A stretch of DNA of 64,000 bases from Schizosaccharomyces osmophilus. Taxonomy: Eukaryota; Ascomycota; Schizosaccharomycetes; Schizosaccharomycetales; Schizosaccharomycetaceae. This document shows, piece by piece, positions 10,885 through 23,299 of the stretch (positions within the stretch are counted from its first letter, which is position 1; each line of letters begins with the position of its first letter). The stretch lies in NCBI RefSeq assembly GCF_027921745.1, contig NC_079240.1, positions 1,109,001-1,173,000 of the forward strand. The letters are read 5' to 3'. The notes under the pieces were generated by a model that saw nothing but the letters and a program-made list of their open reading frames with translations, did not search any database and had not been told where the DNA came from. Made by a program: the position numbers and the translations under genes.

Positions 10885-11003
10885 GTCTACGGCCATACCT
10901 AGGCGAAAACACCAGTTCCCGTCCGATCACTGCAGTTAAGCGTCTGAGGGCCTCGTTAGTACTATGGTTGGAGACAACATGGGAATCCGGGGTGCTGTAG
11001 GCT
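10885..11003 (+). rRNA. 5S rRNA
   Basis: 119 nt beginning GTCTACGGCCATACC and ending GGTGCTGTAGGCT; these ends pair as helix I. The internal Pol III control region (AGTTAAGCGTCTGAGGG) is intact, and a T run follows at 11011. It sits about 150 bp inside the outer end of the left arm and is transcribed toward the core. In fission yeasts 5S genes are dispersed in the genome, so a copy here is not part of an rDNA array. Confidence 0.97.
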
Positions 11004-14000
11004 CCCTCACTTTTTTGTCTATTTCTTTCTATTTATTTTCTTTTTTTTTTTAACTTACTTATAAAACGAAATGTGACTCATTCCATCCCGAGACCACCCA
11101 CAGTGGAACTTCCCATGGATAGCGTTACTGCCTCTTTTGAACTCTATTAAAATTTTCAATTATCGAAGTGGTGGAACATTTGCCAACAGGTTAAAACGTT
11201 ATACTTTCTATAAAAACCTTATTAAAGATTCATGTACTTTTTTGATTGGAGTTGACGTTATTCATTACGAAGTTTGCAAGATTTCAGATCATCCCGAAAA
11301 ATATTATATTACGCATCTTGAGCTATCGAAAATGACATTATCACGAAATACTTTCTAAAAACTTCTATGCTTCGTATATATTGATATGTGAAAGTCATCA
11401 AGCAAACTTCATGTACGTCAACAATGCCTTAAACTGTTCCTTGCAGTATATAAAAGTATACCAAATAGTATTACTGATATGAGACGATTTTATCATTTCT
11501 AAATTTCTAACTCTTTTAGCGACATATCCCCTGTATTTACGTGTCAAGGATTATAAAGTTGAAATACTCTACTTCGAAATATTGACGATACTGTGTCTCC
11601 CTTAAACATATAACAACGTTTTCTGAAAAAAAATATTCAACTTAATGCGAAGCAACCAATTAACAAATGATGACGACAGAAACACGTTTTGTACTGGTCA
11701 ATATTGATTTTGTTGTTATATTATCATATTATCTATGTTACACTTTTCTGTCAAAGTTAAAGTGTAGTCTATAATATTATCTCGCCTCTAACATATGATA
11801 CATCTAAAAATTCTTATATCGCGCCTTTTTCTTAGGGCTAGAACGCCAAAACAACCGATGTAAAGAGTCATTGTTGAGGAAGCCTAGTTGATGGTGACAC
11901 GTTCGAGCTTTCTCTATGATGATGCCAATTACTCATTTTCCTCAGGAGTTAATAACAAAAAAAACTTCCATGACTAGTAGATGGAATATGTTCGTCTAAT
12001 AATAGTACCAATGTTGTAACTTAAGACTTAGTGACAATTACAATCTATTGAATCGTTTTGAATATGTAATGTCATCATTTATTATCAATTGTCAATTATG
12101 AACTTGAAAACCTTGTCGTGCAGTTTTGGTGTCCACAATTCTGTTTTTCCTAGTGCCTATTGAAACACTTATAAATACAAATCTTTGATTCTTCTTGCGC
12201 ATTCCTTTTCAAGTTAGCAATTTGTTTATTTGCAGACAGTGAATCCATTTTCTTTTAATCACTTCCCGCTTTGTATACCAAGATGCAACAGCACATCTAG
12301 TGAAGTAGGGATTACTCACTTCATAGGCTAATTTTAAAAAACTGATACAATTCTTAGTTGCTAGTTTATTCATTTATTTAGCTTTTGAATGAAAACACAA
12401 TATTTATAAGTTTTGGTAAAAGAGACTTAGCAATACGTCAGGTAAACTTACATTTTCTCCTTAACATTGTAGAAGAGGATTTCTGGCTGCTTCTCGAGGA
12501 ATGCGGCTTTTCATCTGTCGACTGTGTTCATAATCTGCCAAAGAAAAATAGCTAGTCACATACCAGAGAGCATGTGTGAAGATTCGACTTTAAAGACTGG
12601 GAAACCTACTTTCTATCTTTTAACCGTTTTACCTTTTTTTAAATTGTAGCATAACGCTTAGTTAATCAACAAATCCGTTTTAAACTGATTTAATGTAAAC
12701 TTGTTAAAGACGTTTATTTACTCATTCTTCTTTCTCCTATCAATCGTTCATAATATCTTCCCATACAACCAATAAATGCGCCAAATTGTTTCTACTTGAA
12801 CATCTATAGCTTAAGCTTTATAAGGTTTACATTCTCCTTTGGTGATCATTATCTTAAAATTATTCCTTCCATGAAAGTAGTAGCACCAAATTTTTGTCGT
12901 TATTTTGTTATTCTCATTGTTTAAAAGAGAAAGAAACATTGAGGGGTAATACGTCTTGAGATGTCAAACATTAGCTGCGTCGGTCAGAATTGGTTTTTAC
13001 CATTTAGATTTTTGAAACTGCCTGGAAAAATTCTATCATTACTGATTATGCAATCTTTACTCTTAAAACTATGTAATTTTCCAACGCTATAAACCTATCA
13101 CAAAATCTGCCTTTATTTGATCATATAAAAGCTTCCGTCATTATGAATTCTTCGCACCATAAAGCCGGTAGTAATTCTCGGGTTGAAAATCAATATCGAA
13201 GCTAAACCTGTTATTTAGAAGAATATCTCATGCTTCCGATATTATTTAGACGAATGCTTGTCTTCTTCTGAATGTATCTTCCGAGTAGTTCAAATAGACT
13301 GATTTTCAACTTCTCAATTTACAAGCCTTGCCCAAAAATTTTCAAATAATTTACTTTTGTACCGGTGGAAATGTTAAGGCTGTCGAAAAAACAGTTTTCA
13401 ATGAATGTATTAAAGCCTTCCGCCATTTTTGAAGTCATGTATGAATCTAACATTTTTGAGTAGAGCTAGCACCTCGCTCAAAAGTAGCTCGGCCATTCTC
13501 TAACTCCAGTTTCAGAGTCATCGTCCTTTCAATAACTACTACTCGCATTTGAAATAGAAAACCGAGTCATTAACAAAACTGACACTTTTTTCATTACACA
13601 GTTGTGAACATCTTTTTCTTATTTTCTATCGATATCATTATATATCTTTCCTAATCACAACTGGTAATAATTTTAAGTTCCTGAATATAGGCCTCATCTG
13701 ACATTTCAGCTCCATGATATTTTCAATTATTGCCATCCGAAATAATAGTTTGTTAAAACTTGGCTCGGAATTAAAATATAGAAGAAAAAACTTAGGTGAC
13801 AAAACTCGCATTATTAGAATTCGTTGTAATGTCTGAACTACTTGAGGACAGTTACGTACGTATTGGGATTATGGCAAATAACTTTATGTTGGGCGCTATC
13901 TATAACTTTTAGTCCCATTGACATCTTTTAAATAGTTTCCTACGGTCATAGTACATATTTCAGATAGCGCAACTTTGCAAACATATGATTCAATCGTGAG

Positions 14001-14323
14001 CTGTTGGTTATTCTGTGAAACCAGATATTGAGGCCAATTCTTGCCAACAACCGTTTTCTATTTTTTTAATTATATCAGTATTCTTTGATGTATTATTTCA
14101 ATTTTGGAACTTTTTATACTCGAAAGGGTGCTAAATGAGATTTAATGACAGACATACATCTTTCAACAGAACCAGATTCTGAATGATTCTTACAGCAACT
14201 TTAAGCTTGATTCAAAACCATCATCAGTTTTCTCTTTCTGTGTTTTTCATAACTACTTAAATAGTAACAAAAATAGTATTAGTAATGTTTGTTTTGTCTA
14301 CCGAAAAGGATAAATTAGTATAG
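11004..14323. other. 5S-associated repeat segment, no genes
   Basis: 3.3 kb downstream of the 5S gene, mirrored at 60215-63534. The longest frame is 73 codons (11137-11358) and is not recognised. Between the arms I saw base differences at 12037, 12214, 12241 and 13847. No RNA gene is seen. Confidence 0.6.
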
Positions 14324-14347
14324 CAAGCAATGAAAGTCATCAACGAA

Positions 14348-14430
14348 GGCCGTGTGGTTTAGATGGTTATAATTTCTGCTTAACATTCAATGTTCGCAGA
14401 CGGTCCCAAGTTCGAGTCTTGGCACGGTCA
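14348..14430 (+). tRNA. tRNA-Val(AAC), intron-containing
   Basis: 83 nt. Acceptor GGCCGTG pairs with CACGGTC, discriminator A. Stem TCTGC/GCAGA, loop TTAACA followed by a 9-nt intron (TTCAATGTT). Convergent with tRNA-Asp. The 45 bp upstream differ from the mirrored copy at several bases. Confidence 0.94.
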
Positions 14431-14800
14431 TAGCCTTCACTTTTTTCAACTTTTCTTTTTTTTTAGAACCATCCAATGGATGATGAATGTTTATTTTTTT
14501 TTCTACATCTATGCTATTATCCTATTCATTGTTGATGGTTTCATTTAGTTTGCTTAGTGTCAGTTTACTAGCAATTTTTTGTCTCATTTCACCTGATAGC
14601 ATGCATCATCATCATCTACTTGCACTTAATGAATATGACTCTGAGTGAACAGCCAAATATGAAGAAAGCCATGTACAAAACAGTATTAGAAACGCAAAAT
14701 CGAATGGCGTTCTCAAATGCAAGGAAGAACCCAAGTATGAGGAAAAAACGAAAAAACGAAAAAAAAATAAAAAATAAAAAACCACACAAAAAAAGAATCA

Positions 14801-14871
14801 CTCTCCCTCCGGGATTCGAACCCGGGCTGCCAGCGTGACAGGCTGGTGTACTACCCCTATACTAAGGAAGA
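14801..14871 (-). tRNA. tRNA-Asp(GTC)
   Basis: 71 nt. Acceptor TCTTCCT pairs with AGGGAGA (one G-T), discriminator G. Loop CTGTCAC gives GTC. Convergent with tRNA-Val, 370 bp between them. Confidence 0.96.
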
Positions 14872-15799
14872 ATCATGTGTATACAGGCTATAATTGCGGT
14901 TACTATATCCAAATTTATATGTTAGCAAGCTTTCATTCTAATTCACTTAATGCATGATGTATGAGCTATAATAAGGCTTTGATGAGATGTCCCTTCCTTT
15001 CATGCTTCTAATGATTTCCAATGTACCCAGAAGAAATAGGTCAATCCAAGCCTTGCTTTATTACAGGAAATATTCCACGTTTCACATTCGGAACCACTGG
15101 ATAAGACTGACGAATCTACTGTCTGCTTATGGTTCCAATGTTCAATGTTCAGCGTTCCATCTTCCGTATTCTCTTTTAAATATTCACAAAAGGAATATAT
15201 TATATGTTAACGAGAACGAATAGTACAATAAATTCAATATGTCAAAACAAATCCCAAGTGCACCGAAATAGTAGAAATAATCTTAATTTGGAATACAATG
15301 CAATGAAATGCAATATATCACTTCATCATTGATTAAGATAATTTACAAAATTACTGCATTGTTTGTTGGTATAACAACGATGGTCATTTGGGGGTTGCCA
15401 TAATTTGGTATTTATCATCTATCATTAAAGTTTTCTATAAGGTTTTATGTTACAAGCGAAATGGTACAAGTATAAACCAAGCCGTTTTCGTTAAATGTTT
15501 CTACAACAATCTATATAGCATCTTCGTCCTGAGATTTTGGTAATACGATGAATAATTCAATCGAAAAATGAATGAGAACAGTTTCCGATTTTGGTAATGG
15601 TTGTATTTTTGTGGTCTCGCGTCTTATTTATTTTTATTTTTATTTTTATTTATATCACAATTCTTCACAAGTTTTCTGGATTTCAAATGCTATACCTTTC
15701 CAGTAAACCTTCTCTATTGTGCAAACTGTAGTAGAGTTTTTCCAAAATGTTATCCAGAAGTTGGTTGGTCATGAAATTTGCTGCAAACGACTAGCGTTA

Positions 15800-17030
15800 A
15801 TCATGGGGCTTTTGCAATCGATATTCGCCCGGATCATTCATAATTAAACCGTTTTTTACTGAACAGTCCTTATTTTCAACTGTTTCATCAAGAAAATTAT
15901 TAAAAGCTTGGTGTCGGGGATATTCCTTTCGTATCTAGTCGAAAATATTCGTGAAAAATCATCTCTGGGCGGTAGAGCATCGGCTGGTTCATTCCACGTC
16001 CAGGTCGATACCATTTTTTGAAGTTTTATGAGTGATGGTGATAGTATGTCTACGCATTTTCGCTCTGGCACCTATACGTATTTTTTGTGAACATGGACGC
16101 TTAATTTTTCTTATAAATCATGTTTTAAACGACTCGTCAGTAGCTGCTAAAAAATTGTACCATTTGCGAAGAGTTGCTGTATTTGCATAGGCCTCTTCCT
16201 CCGAAGCTCATGCTAGCCGAATGTTTTTTTTTAAGAAATCTCCGGCGCCGTTTAACCAGTAAACAATTTCTTTAAAATATATGTCGGATATTAATCTCGG
16301 TTTGTCATTGTGTTCAGTGACTTATGATTAAGCACTACTCTGTACTTGTCCGTTTCCTTATTTCGTACAATTAATGGTGCTCACAAAAGGTTTGAGAATT
16401 GTAGCAGTTTGCCATTCTTTGTCTTCATACACTATCTTTTTTTCTACATAAAGAGACTAAGCTATAGTGTAAGTGGACAATCATTCTATTATTCAATTCT
16501 CAATCACTTTCTGAGTGTTCGGGTTAATGGAGCGTTCGTCGGCTCAGTCATTAATTCCGCAAAGGGCTTCAGGTGATTCAGTATTATTTAATGAAGTATC
16601 ACTGATTTTCTTAACAGCAACCATTTTCGTTACTTGTGTGTGGAATAACAATCCTCTAGCCATTCTTACGTATTAAGCTTTGTTCTATTATCATTGTTTT
16701 TCTTAATTCCTTCTTTCACTTTCGTTAAATCGTCCTGTCCACGGGCATGATAGACTATAATGCTTATCCTATACGCGGGCGAATATAACGAAATTCTCTT
16801 CCGTTGCTCCTATTAATTTTTCAATCTCCGTGTCCATAATCGTTTCGAAGTTCTTCCTGGCGGCAAACGGTGTGCCATGAAAATGCTTATCTTGAGTTTT
16901 TTTACCTCGTCTAATCCTTTTACTGAAAGTCTGTACTTGGAAACATTTATTATCTGTCTTGACGCTTCATGCATAAGTTTATGTACGCGTGTCAGCCACG
17001 AAGAAGACTGCCCCGCGAATAAACTCTACC
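15800..17030 (-). mobile_element. Decayed Ty3/gypsy-type retroelement fossil (reverse transcriptase region)
   Basis: Read on the minus strand, scattered stretches in more than one frame resemble the reverse transcriptase part of Ty3/gypsy elements, the clearest being a YRVVLNHKSLN-like stretch near 16300-16350. The element is heavily broken, with many breaks, and has no recognisable LTRs next to it, so it is old. Its arm partner is at about 57521-58751. Ends are approximate. Confidence 0.45.
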
Positions 17031-19544
17031 GTATTTAAAAAAAAATATATATCTATGGGATCTTTATTTATTTACTAGTTCTCGTATCTGTTTCCTACAA
17101 GTTTCCTACAATGTTTAAACAATCTGTTATGGAGCCCATTTTCGAGCGACCAGGCATGACTACCAAAGGTATTTAGCGAAAAATATTATTTATATTATCT
17201 TTAAAAACTTGCATCTTTTCTCTTATGTAACGTATCAAGATACTATATTTCAGATGTTGCTGCGTACGCTTTTAATGTCATTTAAATAACGTTTGTATGT
17301 TCCGCGGATAAATAATCTTTGTAATCTGCCATTTAATTGTTGAACACATTTGAGGTGTTAGTACTCTGATTGATATCCACATTGAAACATGATTTGATTT
17401 ATATCATCCGAATTCGTATCGTACTGAGAAACATTGCATTTCTCTCATTCTTTAATTGTTTGTAAAAATTCCACTCAGTTAGGAAGATAATTTCTTATTG
17501 TTAGTACAAAACATTCCGTATCTTTTGACAAAATAGGTTGAACACAGCCGTAATTAATATTAGCGTATTATTGAGAGTATTAAATTACTTCCCAAATATA
17601 TCTGGAGGGGTATATGTATAGTAACAACCTGGTGATACCAATGAAGATGATAAAACAAGTATATTAGCACAAACAGCAAAATGTTTCAGGTAGAAAACAT
17701 CTTTTCTGAAAATAGTTGGTACTTAAACAGTAATTCTAAGCTACCGAAATAGAAAGATGCTCCTTGCCTATAATAATCAATTTGATTTCCGTGTTTGTGT
17801 TGATCAATACAATAATACACTGAATAGTAATTTCATTGTAAAACCATTTATGGTTAATATTAGAGGTTCCTCTGACTTGTCGAACTTTTTGAATATAGAC
17901 AAGCGTTTCTTGAAGATTTTAATCCACAAAACAACAAAGAGTTTATTTTTTATAGAGTTATGTATATGTACGGGGAGTCTTCAAAGCTTTTGTTTGCATA
18001 GCTGCATTTACTCCTTCCGACATTCTGAACTTTAAGATTAGGGTATCATTCCATAACACGTACTTCTTTGGAATCCGATTCTATTGTTAAACAAAACACA
18101 AAACACTATAATATCGGTTTTAATAACTTATATGAAAGAAACATAATTATTCACTAAAATATGTCAAATTTATCAAATAAAAAGGTCGCTAAAATGAAGC
18201 ATACTTAAAAATCACCAATGCTACAATTCATTGTTTAAAACGAAACGATGGATACTTTGATCCTCCATTGATTATAAAGCTGTAAAGGCATGCTCTTCTT
18301 GTTTGGATGTTCCATATTTCAGAATAGATGAGGAATAGGGAAATATCTCATTGAAATATGGGTAAAATCAATGTCAAATTAGTGAACGTATATATACACT
18401 CAATACAGAAGAATATTGTTGTCTTGTCCGTTCATCAATGCTTCGTTTATGGTGGGTTAAAGACATAAGAAACACAGCGAATCTATTCTCTCACGATTCA
18501 GCAACATGGATGTTGCTGTTTGTTTTGTGATTGCGGAATAAATTTGGTTTCGAAGGAGATTGATTTCAATGTCCATCCACGAATAGTAACTATCAAACTC
18601 ATCTTGTAAAAAACTGATGTCTTGATTTGTATGCATAGCAAGTAGTAATAGTACTTACCCCATATGTACTCCAAGAAGTGAAGAATGGATTGAGAAACCG
18701 ATGGTGAAACCCAGATCGTCTATTATATGTACATTGGGCATAGCGGTTGTTGAAGCCCATGAACAGAAAGCGATATATGATAAGTTTTTATTAATGACAG
18801 CTACTATGATTTGAGATAAAAAATAACATAGTATCTGATTTCGACACAGATGATAAGATATGATAGGTGATTTTCTTCTTTTAAAAATGAATAATAGAAG
18901 ATCAAGCATTCATCACAGAATATGGCATTCTGTTGAAGAATAAATATACTTTTGACAAATCAAGCTTCGTCTATTGAACTAACCGATTGCTAATAAACAA
19001 CAGTCAAACGTAATACTGTAATATGATATGATATGCATTCATGACTGACTGACTTGGGTTACCACCGTAATTCACATATCAAAATCCCCACGGCTTAAGT
19101 TAAGAAAGAACCTCTCCGTGCTATCAAAACTTTTAATATTTCAAAGCAAAAGCTTTCTATTTTATAATTTTCTTTATTTGTAGGATTGAATGTAAAGAAA
19201 CATGCAAAGGTGGGTGTTTTATATCAAAGCTTTCGAGAGACCTTACGTAATTGAATGTCGTTAAAGCTAAGAGAGGGAAAAGCTTATATTTTTTCGATAC
19301 GGTAGTAGTATAGCGAGTTAGGAACTTTTCTTTATATCGACAACTGTAATATGGGGAAGCACCAACTACGAACTACGTAAAATAGCGACAATTTTTTTAG
19401 AACGACACGAGATGAATACTGTCAATAACAATAAGAACAACAATGACATCAAAAAGCCCGTGTTTCCTCCTCGTAATCGCAGCCATAGCATTAGGCTGCC
19501 AATAACCTCCTGAACCCGGAAATCTTTGTTGAGATTAAGTTATA

Positions 19545-19573
19545 AATAGATAGATAGGTAGATAGGTAGATAG
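19545..19573. repeat. GATA / GGTAGATA microsatellite
   Basis: Run of TAGA and TAGG units, present at the same length in the mirror (about 54978-55006). Confidence 0.85.
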
Positions 19574-19623
19574 AACATAATGCATTAGGATAAGCGACCT
19601 TAAAAAACAATCAAAAGCCACGG

Positions 19624-19794
19624 AGACGAGCGTTCTTCTCACAACAGTACATAACTACCTTATTTCGATTCACATAAGGAAGCGAGGAAGAAGGAAGCTA
19701 AATTATGGTATTGATTCTTTTTCCAATCTTCCTTTCAACTCCCTGTGATTGACATCTTCCGTTCCCATTAATCGCCTTTCATACAAGTCTGCTA
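19624..19794 (+). repeat. 171-bp dispersed repeat, copy 1
   Basis: Begins AGACGAGCGTTCTTCTC and ends ACAAGTCTGCTA. It matches 28542-28712 in the same orientation with about two base changes, and the right arm at 45835-46005 and 54757-54927 inverted. It contains no gene or tRNA. Confidence 0.92.
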
Positions 19795-20283
19795 AGATTA
19801 TCGTCACTATGTGCGGATTGAGGAAGCACATAAAATATGTTTCCGATTCTAAGTATGCGAATATGTACCCGCGTTAACAGGATTCATAACCTATGTACGA
19901 ATACAATGTATTAATTTCGTTGCTTTTCTATTAATATTATTTCTTTGCTAGGCCGTTCTCAATATTCAATATTCAATATTCAGTATTCAACATTTAACAT
20001 TTAACAATCAACAATCAAAATTCAGTTCAATTTCAATGTCAATGTCAATTTCAATTTCAAAATAAATAACTAAACAGCTAATAACGATGGCAATAACAAT
20101 AATGCAATACTTTTTTGTTTCTGCTTCTGCGTATCGTGTGAGAACCAATACATATAATATGATATAGAAAGATGAATGAATTGAATATACGTATGAGTAC
20201 TTTGCAAAGGAACAAGTGATAAAACTTCATTCTTTATTTTACTTGCTTTAATATATTTTATTTATCCTAATGTTATCAACCAA
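19795..20283. other. Spacer with ATTCA-like degenerate repeats
   Basis: 489 bp before tRNA-Ala. A run of related 6- to 8-bp units (CAATATT, CAACATTT, CAATGT, CAATTT) occupies 19955-20062. No gene is seen. Mirrored at 54268-54756. Confidence 0.7.
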
Positions 20284-20357
20284 GGGCATGTGGTGTAGAT
20301 GGTTATCACGCTTCCTTAGCATGGAAGAGGTCCCAGATTCGAGTTCTGGCTTGTCCA
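20284..20357 (+). tRNA. tRNA-Ala(AGC)
   Basis: 74 nt. Acceptor GGGCATG pairs with CTTGTCC (one mismatch), discriminator A. Stem CTTCC/GGAAG, loop TTAGCAT gives AGC. No intron. It converges on tRNA-Ile. Confidence 0.95.
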
Positions 20358-20639
20358 AGTTTTTCTTTTTTTTCTTTTTTTTCCGTTTTGTCGTTATTTC
20401 ATTGTTTCACTATTTTGCTTTTTTTTGCTCTTGTTCCAGTGTTACAATTTTGGTTTGTTTGTTATAAATTTTATATATTGCGTTCACTGGGTTTATCATA
20501 CAGGGTGTTTTACACTATGTTGGCACTATGCAATAAAAAGACATTGCTTCAACAAAAGATCAACAAATAATTCAATCAAAGAGCAAATGAAATGGATTTT
20601 AAAAAAAATAAATAAAAAATAAAAAAATAAAAAAATTAA

Positions 20640-20713
20640 TGGTCACAGCCAGGCTCGAACTGGCGACATTCGACTTATTAGATCGACATGATAACCAACT
20701 ACATCATGCGACC
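20640..20713 (-). tRNA. tRNA-Ile(AAT)
   Basis: 74 nt. Acceptor GGTCGCA pairs with TGTGACC, discriminator A. Stem TCGAT/GTCGA, loop CTAATAA gives AAT. No intron. Confidence 0.96.
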
Positions 20714-21280
20714 ATTTGTTACAAGCATTTTATGTTAGTGTAATCTAATCTGTTTTTCAATAACTGTGTTACTTTTCTATACATACATACACACATACAT
20801 ATACATGCATGCAAGTATGGATGTCTGTCAGCAATGCAAAGCAAAGCGAAAGAAAGAGATTAAAATAAAACACTCTGCATATGATTTTATAAATTTTAGC
20901 ATAAAAAACAAACGATAAATTCATAGTAGCAACCGCAAACTACACATCCGTCGAACGAAAACAATCAGTAATGCTAAAGCGAGCTAAATTAGCTAAATGA
21001 AATAAAAAAAAAATCTCAGAAAATATATATATATATATATATCATTAATCGCTCGTATCAAAAATAGCTCAATATGGGGGAAGGAATTGATAGCAGAGAA
21101 AAGTAGGAGATATGAATATATATTTATTAATAACTAGCTTGTCAGGGAAACGAGCGGATGCTTGGTTGGACATGGGACATGACAATCATACTATCTATGT
21201 AGTATGTAGTATGTAGTAAACGTTACAAACATTCAACAAAAGCATGAAAAAAATTTAGGTAGACAAGTAATCAATCAAGA
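20714..21280. other. Ile-Arg spacer, diverged repeat
   Basis: 567 bp. It has scattered similarity to the inner Ile-Arg spacer 30530-31009, for example ACACATCCGTCGAAC in both, but is clearly diverged. It holds CATA and AT microsatellites (20781-20812, 21022-21042). Mirrored at 53271-53837. Confidence 0.65.
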
Positions 21281-21353
21281 GGCCTCGTGGCCCAATGGTC
21301 AAGGCGCCTGACTACGGATCAGGAGATTCCAGGTTCGACTCCTGGCGGGGTCA
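21281..21353 (+). tRNA. tRNA-Arg(ACG)
   Basis: 73 nt with the same body as the other four Arg genes. Loop CTACGGA, T arm CCAGGTTCGACTCCTGG, then a T-rich stop. It completes the outer Ala-Ile-Arg group. Confidence 0.96.
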
Positions 21354-23299
21354 ATTTCTTTTTGCTTTTTTTTGCTTTCTTTTCTTTTCTTGTTTCATTC
21401 CATTTTGTTTTGCTTTTCTTTACCCTTCTATTAGCTAAATGAATAAGTTCGTTCTAAAACATGCAACAGCGAAACGGAATATGAAAACAATAGATAACAA
21501 CCGCCCCGTGAGTGTACGTTCATCTTCTTTTCTAGTCTCATATAGTCATCGTACACCTCGGGATGTTGCGCAAAACATCTCATGACCATTTGTAAATTTC
21601 CATATATATAATATAATAATATAATCTTGTGCAGCTTCTTGTCCTTGAGAAACACACATAATCTTCCTGAGGGAACTAAGGAATGTCTGGTTTGGCGAGG
21701 CGGTTCAGTTTGTTCGTGTTATAGATCATAACATGAATTCATTGGACTCGTAAGTTCCTTCTCAATGTAAGAAACCGATCATTTCGTTACTTTCCATGTG
21801 TACAATTTATGATCAAACCTGATTCTGTGAAGTTATGTAGACTCGTCATGGATTTCCTCACACTTCTTAAGGACGATTTATACAATATTTACATGATATT
21901 TGTAAGCTTATTAAAAGGGTCAATGAAATGAACAAGTGGAAAGAAAAAATAAAACACAAATATTGAAATGTTTAAGAGAAAGTAAGAAATTTCCAAAAAT
22001 CCGCATGAGTATGTCTGAATGACAGATAGAAAAAGTTTCGAATCTAATACGAATCATTTTGATTTACACTCGCCATTATCTTGCATGTACGTACGCCCTA
22101 TACTGTTCTGAAGTACGAAATACAGTGAGTGGAATTTACAAATCATATGAGGATCATATGAACAATCAAATATTTAAATATTCACAAATTTTTCAAACGG
22201 ATAATTGAACTATTGAGTAGGACTCATAGTGTATTCTATTGCCAAGTGTCATTAATTTCATAAACGACATCAGGCTTTTTTATCGTATTGAACGATAGCT
22301 GAATTGATTACAATTTTTATTTTGTTTTGACTTAGCTGGTAAAACTGTCTCATTTGAATTGATCCCCGAGTTGTTAAGCGAAGAATCATTCAGGCTCAAT
22401 TGATACTAGCTGGTATGCAATTATTGTTAGTCATGTTGTCATAAAGAGTTGTTGTTTTTTCCATGTATATAATTATTGCACATAAGAGCATCTGTTTCTT
22501 ACAAAATAAACTTTTAGTCGATAATATGTTCTCAGATCCAACCTCTCACAAAAGACCAGATCACACAGTCCTGAGTAATCACAAGTGAGGCCTGCCGATT
22601 GGCAGTTAAGAGTTATAACAACGATTTAACAGGAGAGAAAAAGGACTGCTTTGTATCTTTCTCTTCTCTTCTCTTCTTTTCTTTCCTTTCCTTTCCTTTT
22701 CAATCCTTAATTATGTTTAGCAAAAAGTAACGATGAAGTTGGCGGGTGGCCTTTACGATGATTGCAATTTTCTAAACAACCCTTCATCTAATATTTTATC
22801 CCATGAAAGTTTACTTAACCTACCAAGAAAAAAAACGTAAGTCAATTTTTGAATTCATAAACATATTGGAATCATCAATCGTATGTCGTTTCATTGTGTT
22901 AAGTTGAAAAGCAATGAGAGATCACGTATCGTGAGGGAAGGTGACAGTAAAATCTTGATTATGAATGCGGGACTATTCAAAATAACCATTATTTTGGTGC
23001 ATAACTGGTATTCTGTGCTTTGAATGAATTCGGCAGAAGATGTATAGTTCGTTTCATATTTTTAAAACTATTAAATAAACAAAATAGTAGGTATTTCGTA
23101 AAGTTGGAATCAAATCATAAACTCATAAAAAATTCAGATGTTTCCTATCAAAGATGACTTTATCTGATAATTATTTTACGTTTATGACTTACAATGTCAT
23201 TTGTCTAATCTCATATCATATATTCAAGCGTATTATTGGACATAATTTTTAAAGAAAAATATTTACATTTCAGTAGATACAACAAAAAACCAAAAAAGA
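21354..23299. other. Arg-Asn spacer, nothing recognised
   Basis: 1.95 kb between tRNA genes, mirrored at 51252-53197. A CTTTC/CTCTT pyrimidine tract is at 22658-22700. A 74-codon frame at 21431-21655 (-) is not recognised. Confidence 0.6.

Larger units (their letters stand above)
14324..15332. repeat. Val-Asp tRNA-associated repeat, copy 1 (outer left)
   Basis: About 1.0 kb unit starting just before tRNA-Val, running through tRNA-Asp and about 460 bp of flank, and ending at CTTCATCATTGA. Four copies exist (also 28784-29793, 44755-45763, 59219-60215). This one is in inverted orientation to the inner left copy. Confidence 0.9.
15333..19623. other. Arm segment with gypsy fossil, no live gene
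   Basis: 4.3 kb, mirrored at 54928-59218 with no net length change. It holds the retroelement fossil (about 15800-17030), a TTTTA-rich tract at 15630-15655 and a GATA/GGTA tract at 19545-19573. Base differences from the mirror were seen at 16497 and 17070. The remaining open frames are short and unrecognised. Confidence 0.6.
20284..20713. repeat. Ala-Ile block, copy 1
   Basis: 430 bp from the start of tRNA-Ala to the start of tRNA-Ile, with no difference I can see from 30100-30529 and the two right-arm copies. Similarity outside the block drops sharply on both sides. Confidence 0.93.

Noticed and set aside
14620-14838. 72-codon frame found in three of the four Val-Asp units
   Set aside because: It is kept only because the DNA unit is copied; it is lysine-rich, runs into the antisense of tRNA-Asp and is missing in the fourth copy.
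14987-15223. 78-codon frame identical in all four Val-Asp units
   Set aside because: Identity follows from the repeat; no domain, no difference pattern to judge selection and no promoter evidence.
20270-20622. Three overlapping frames of 60-65 codons in the Ala-Ile block
   Set aside because: They begin in or next to tRNA-Ala and read through its T-run stop (poly-Phe); clearly not coding.
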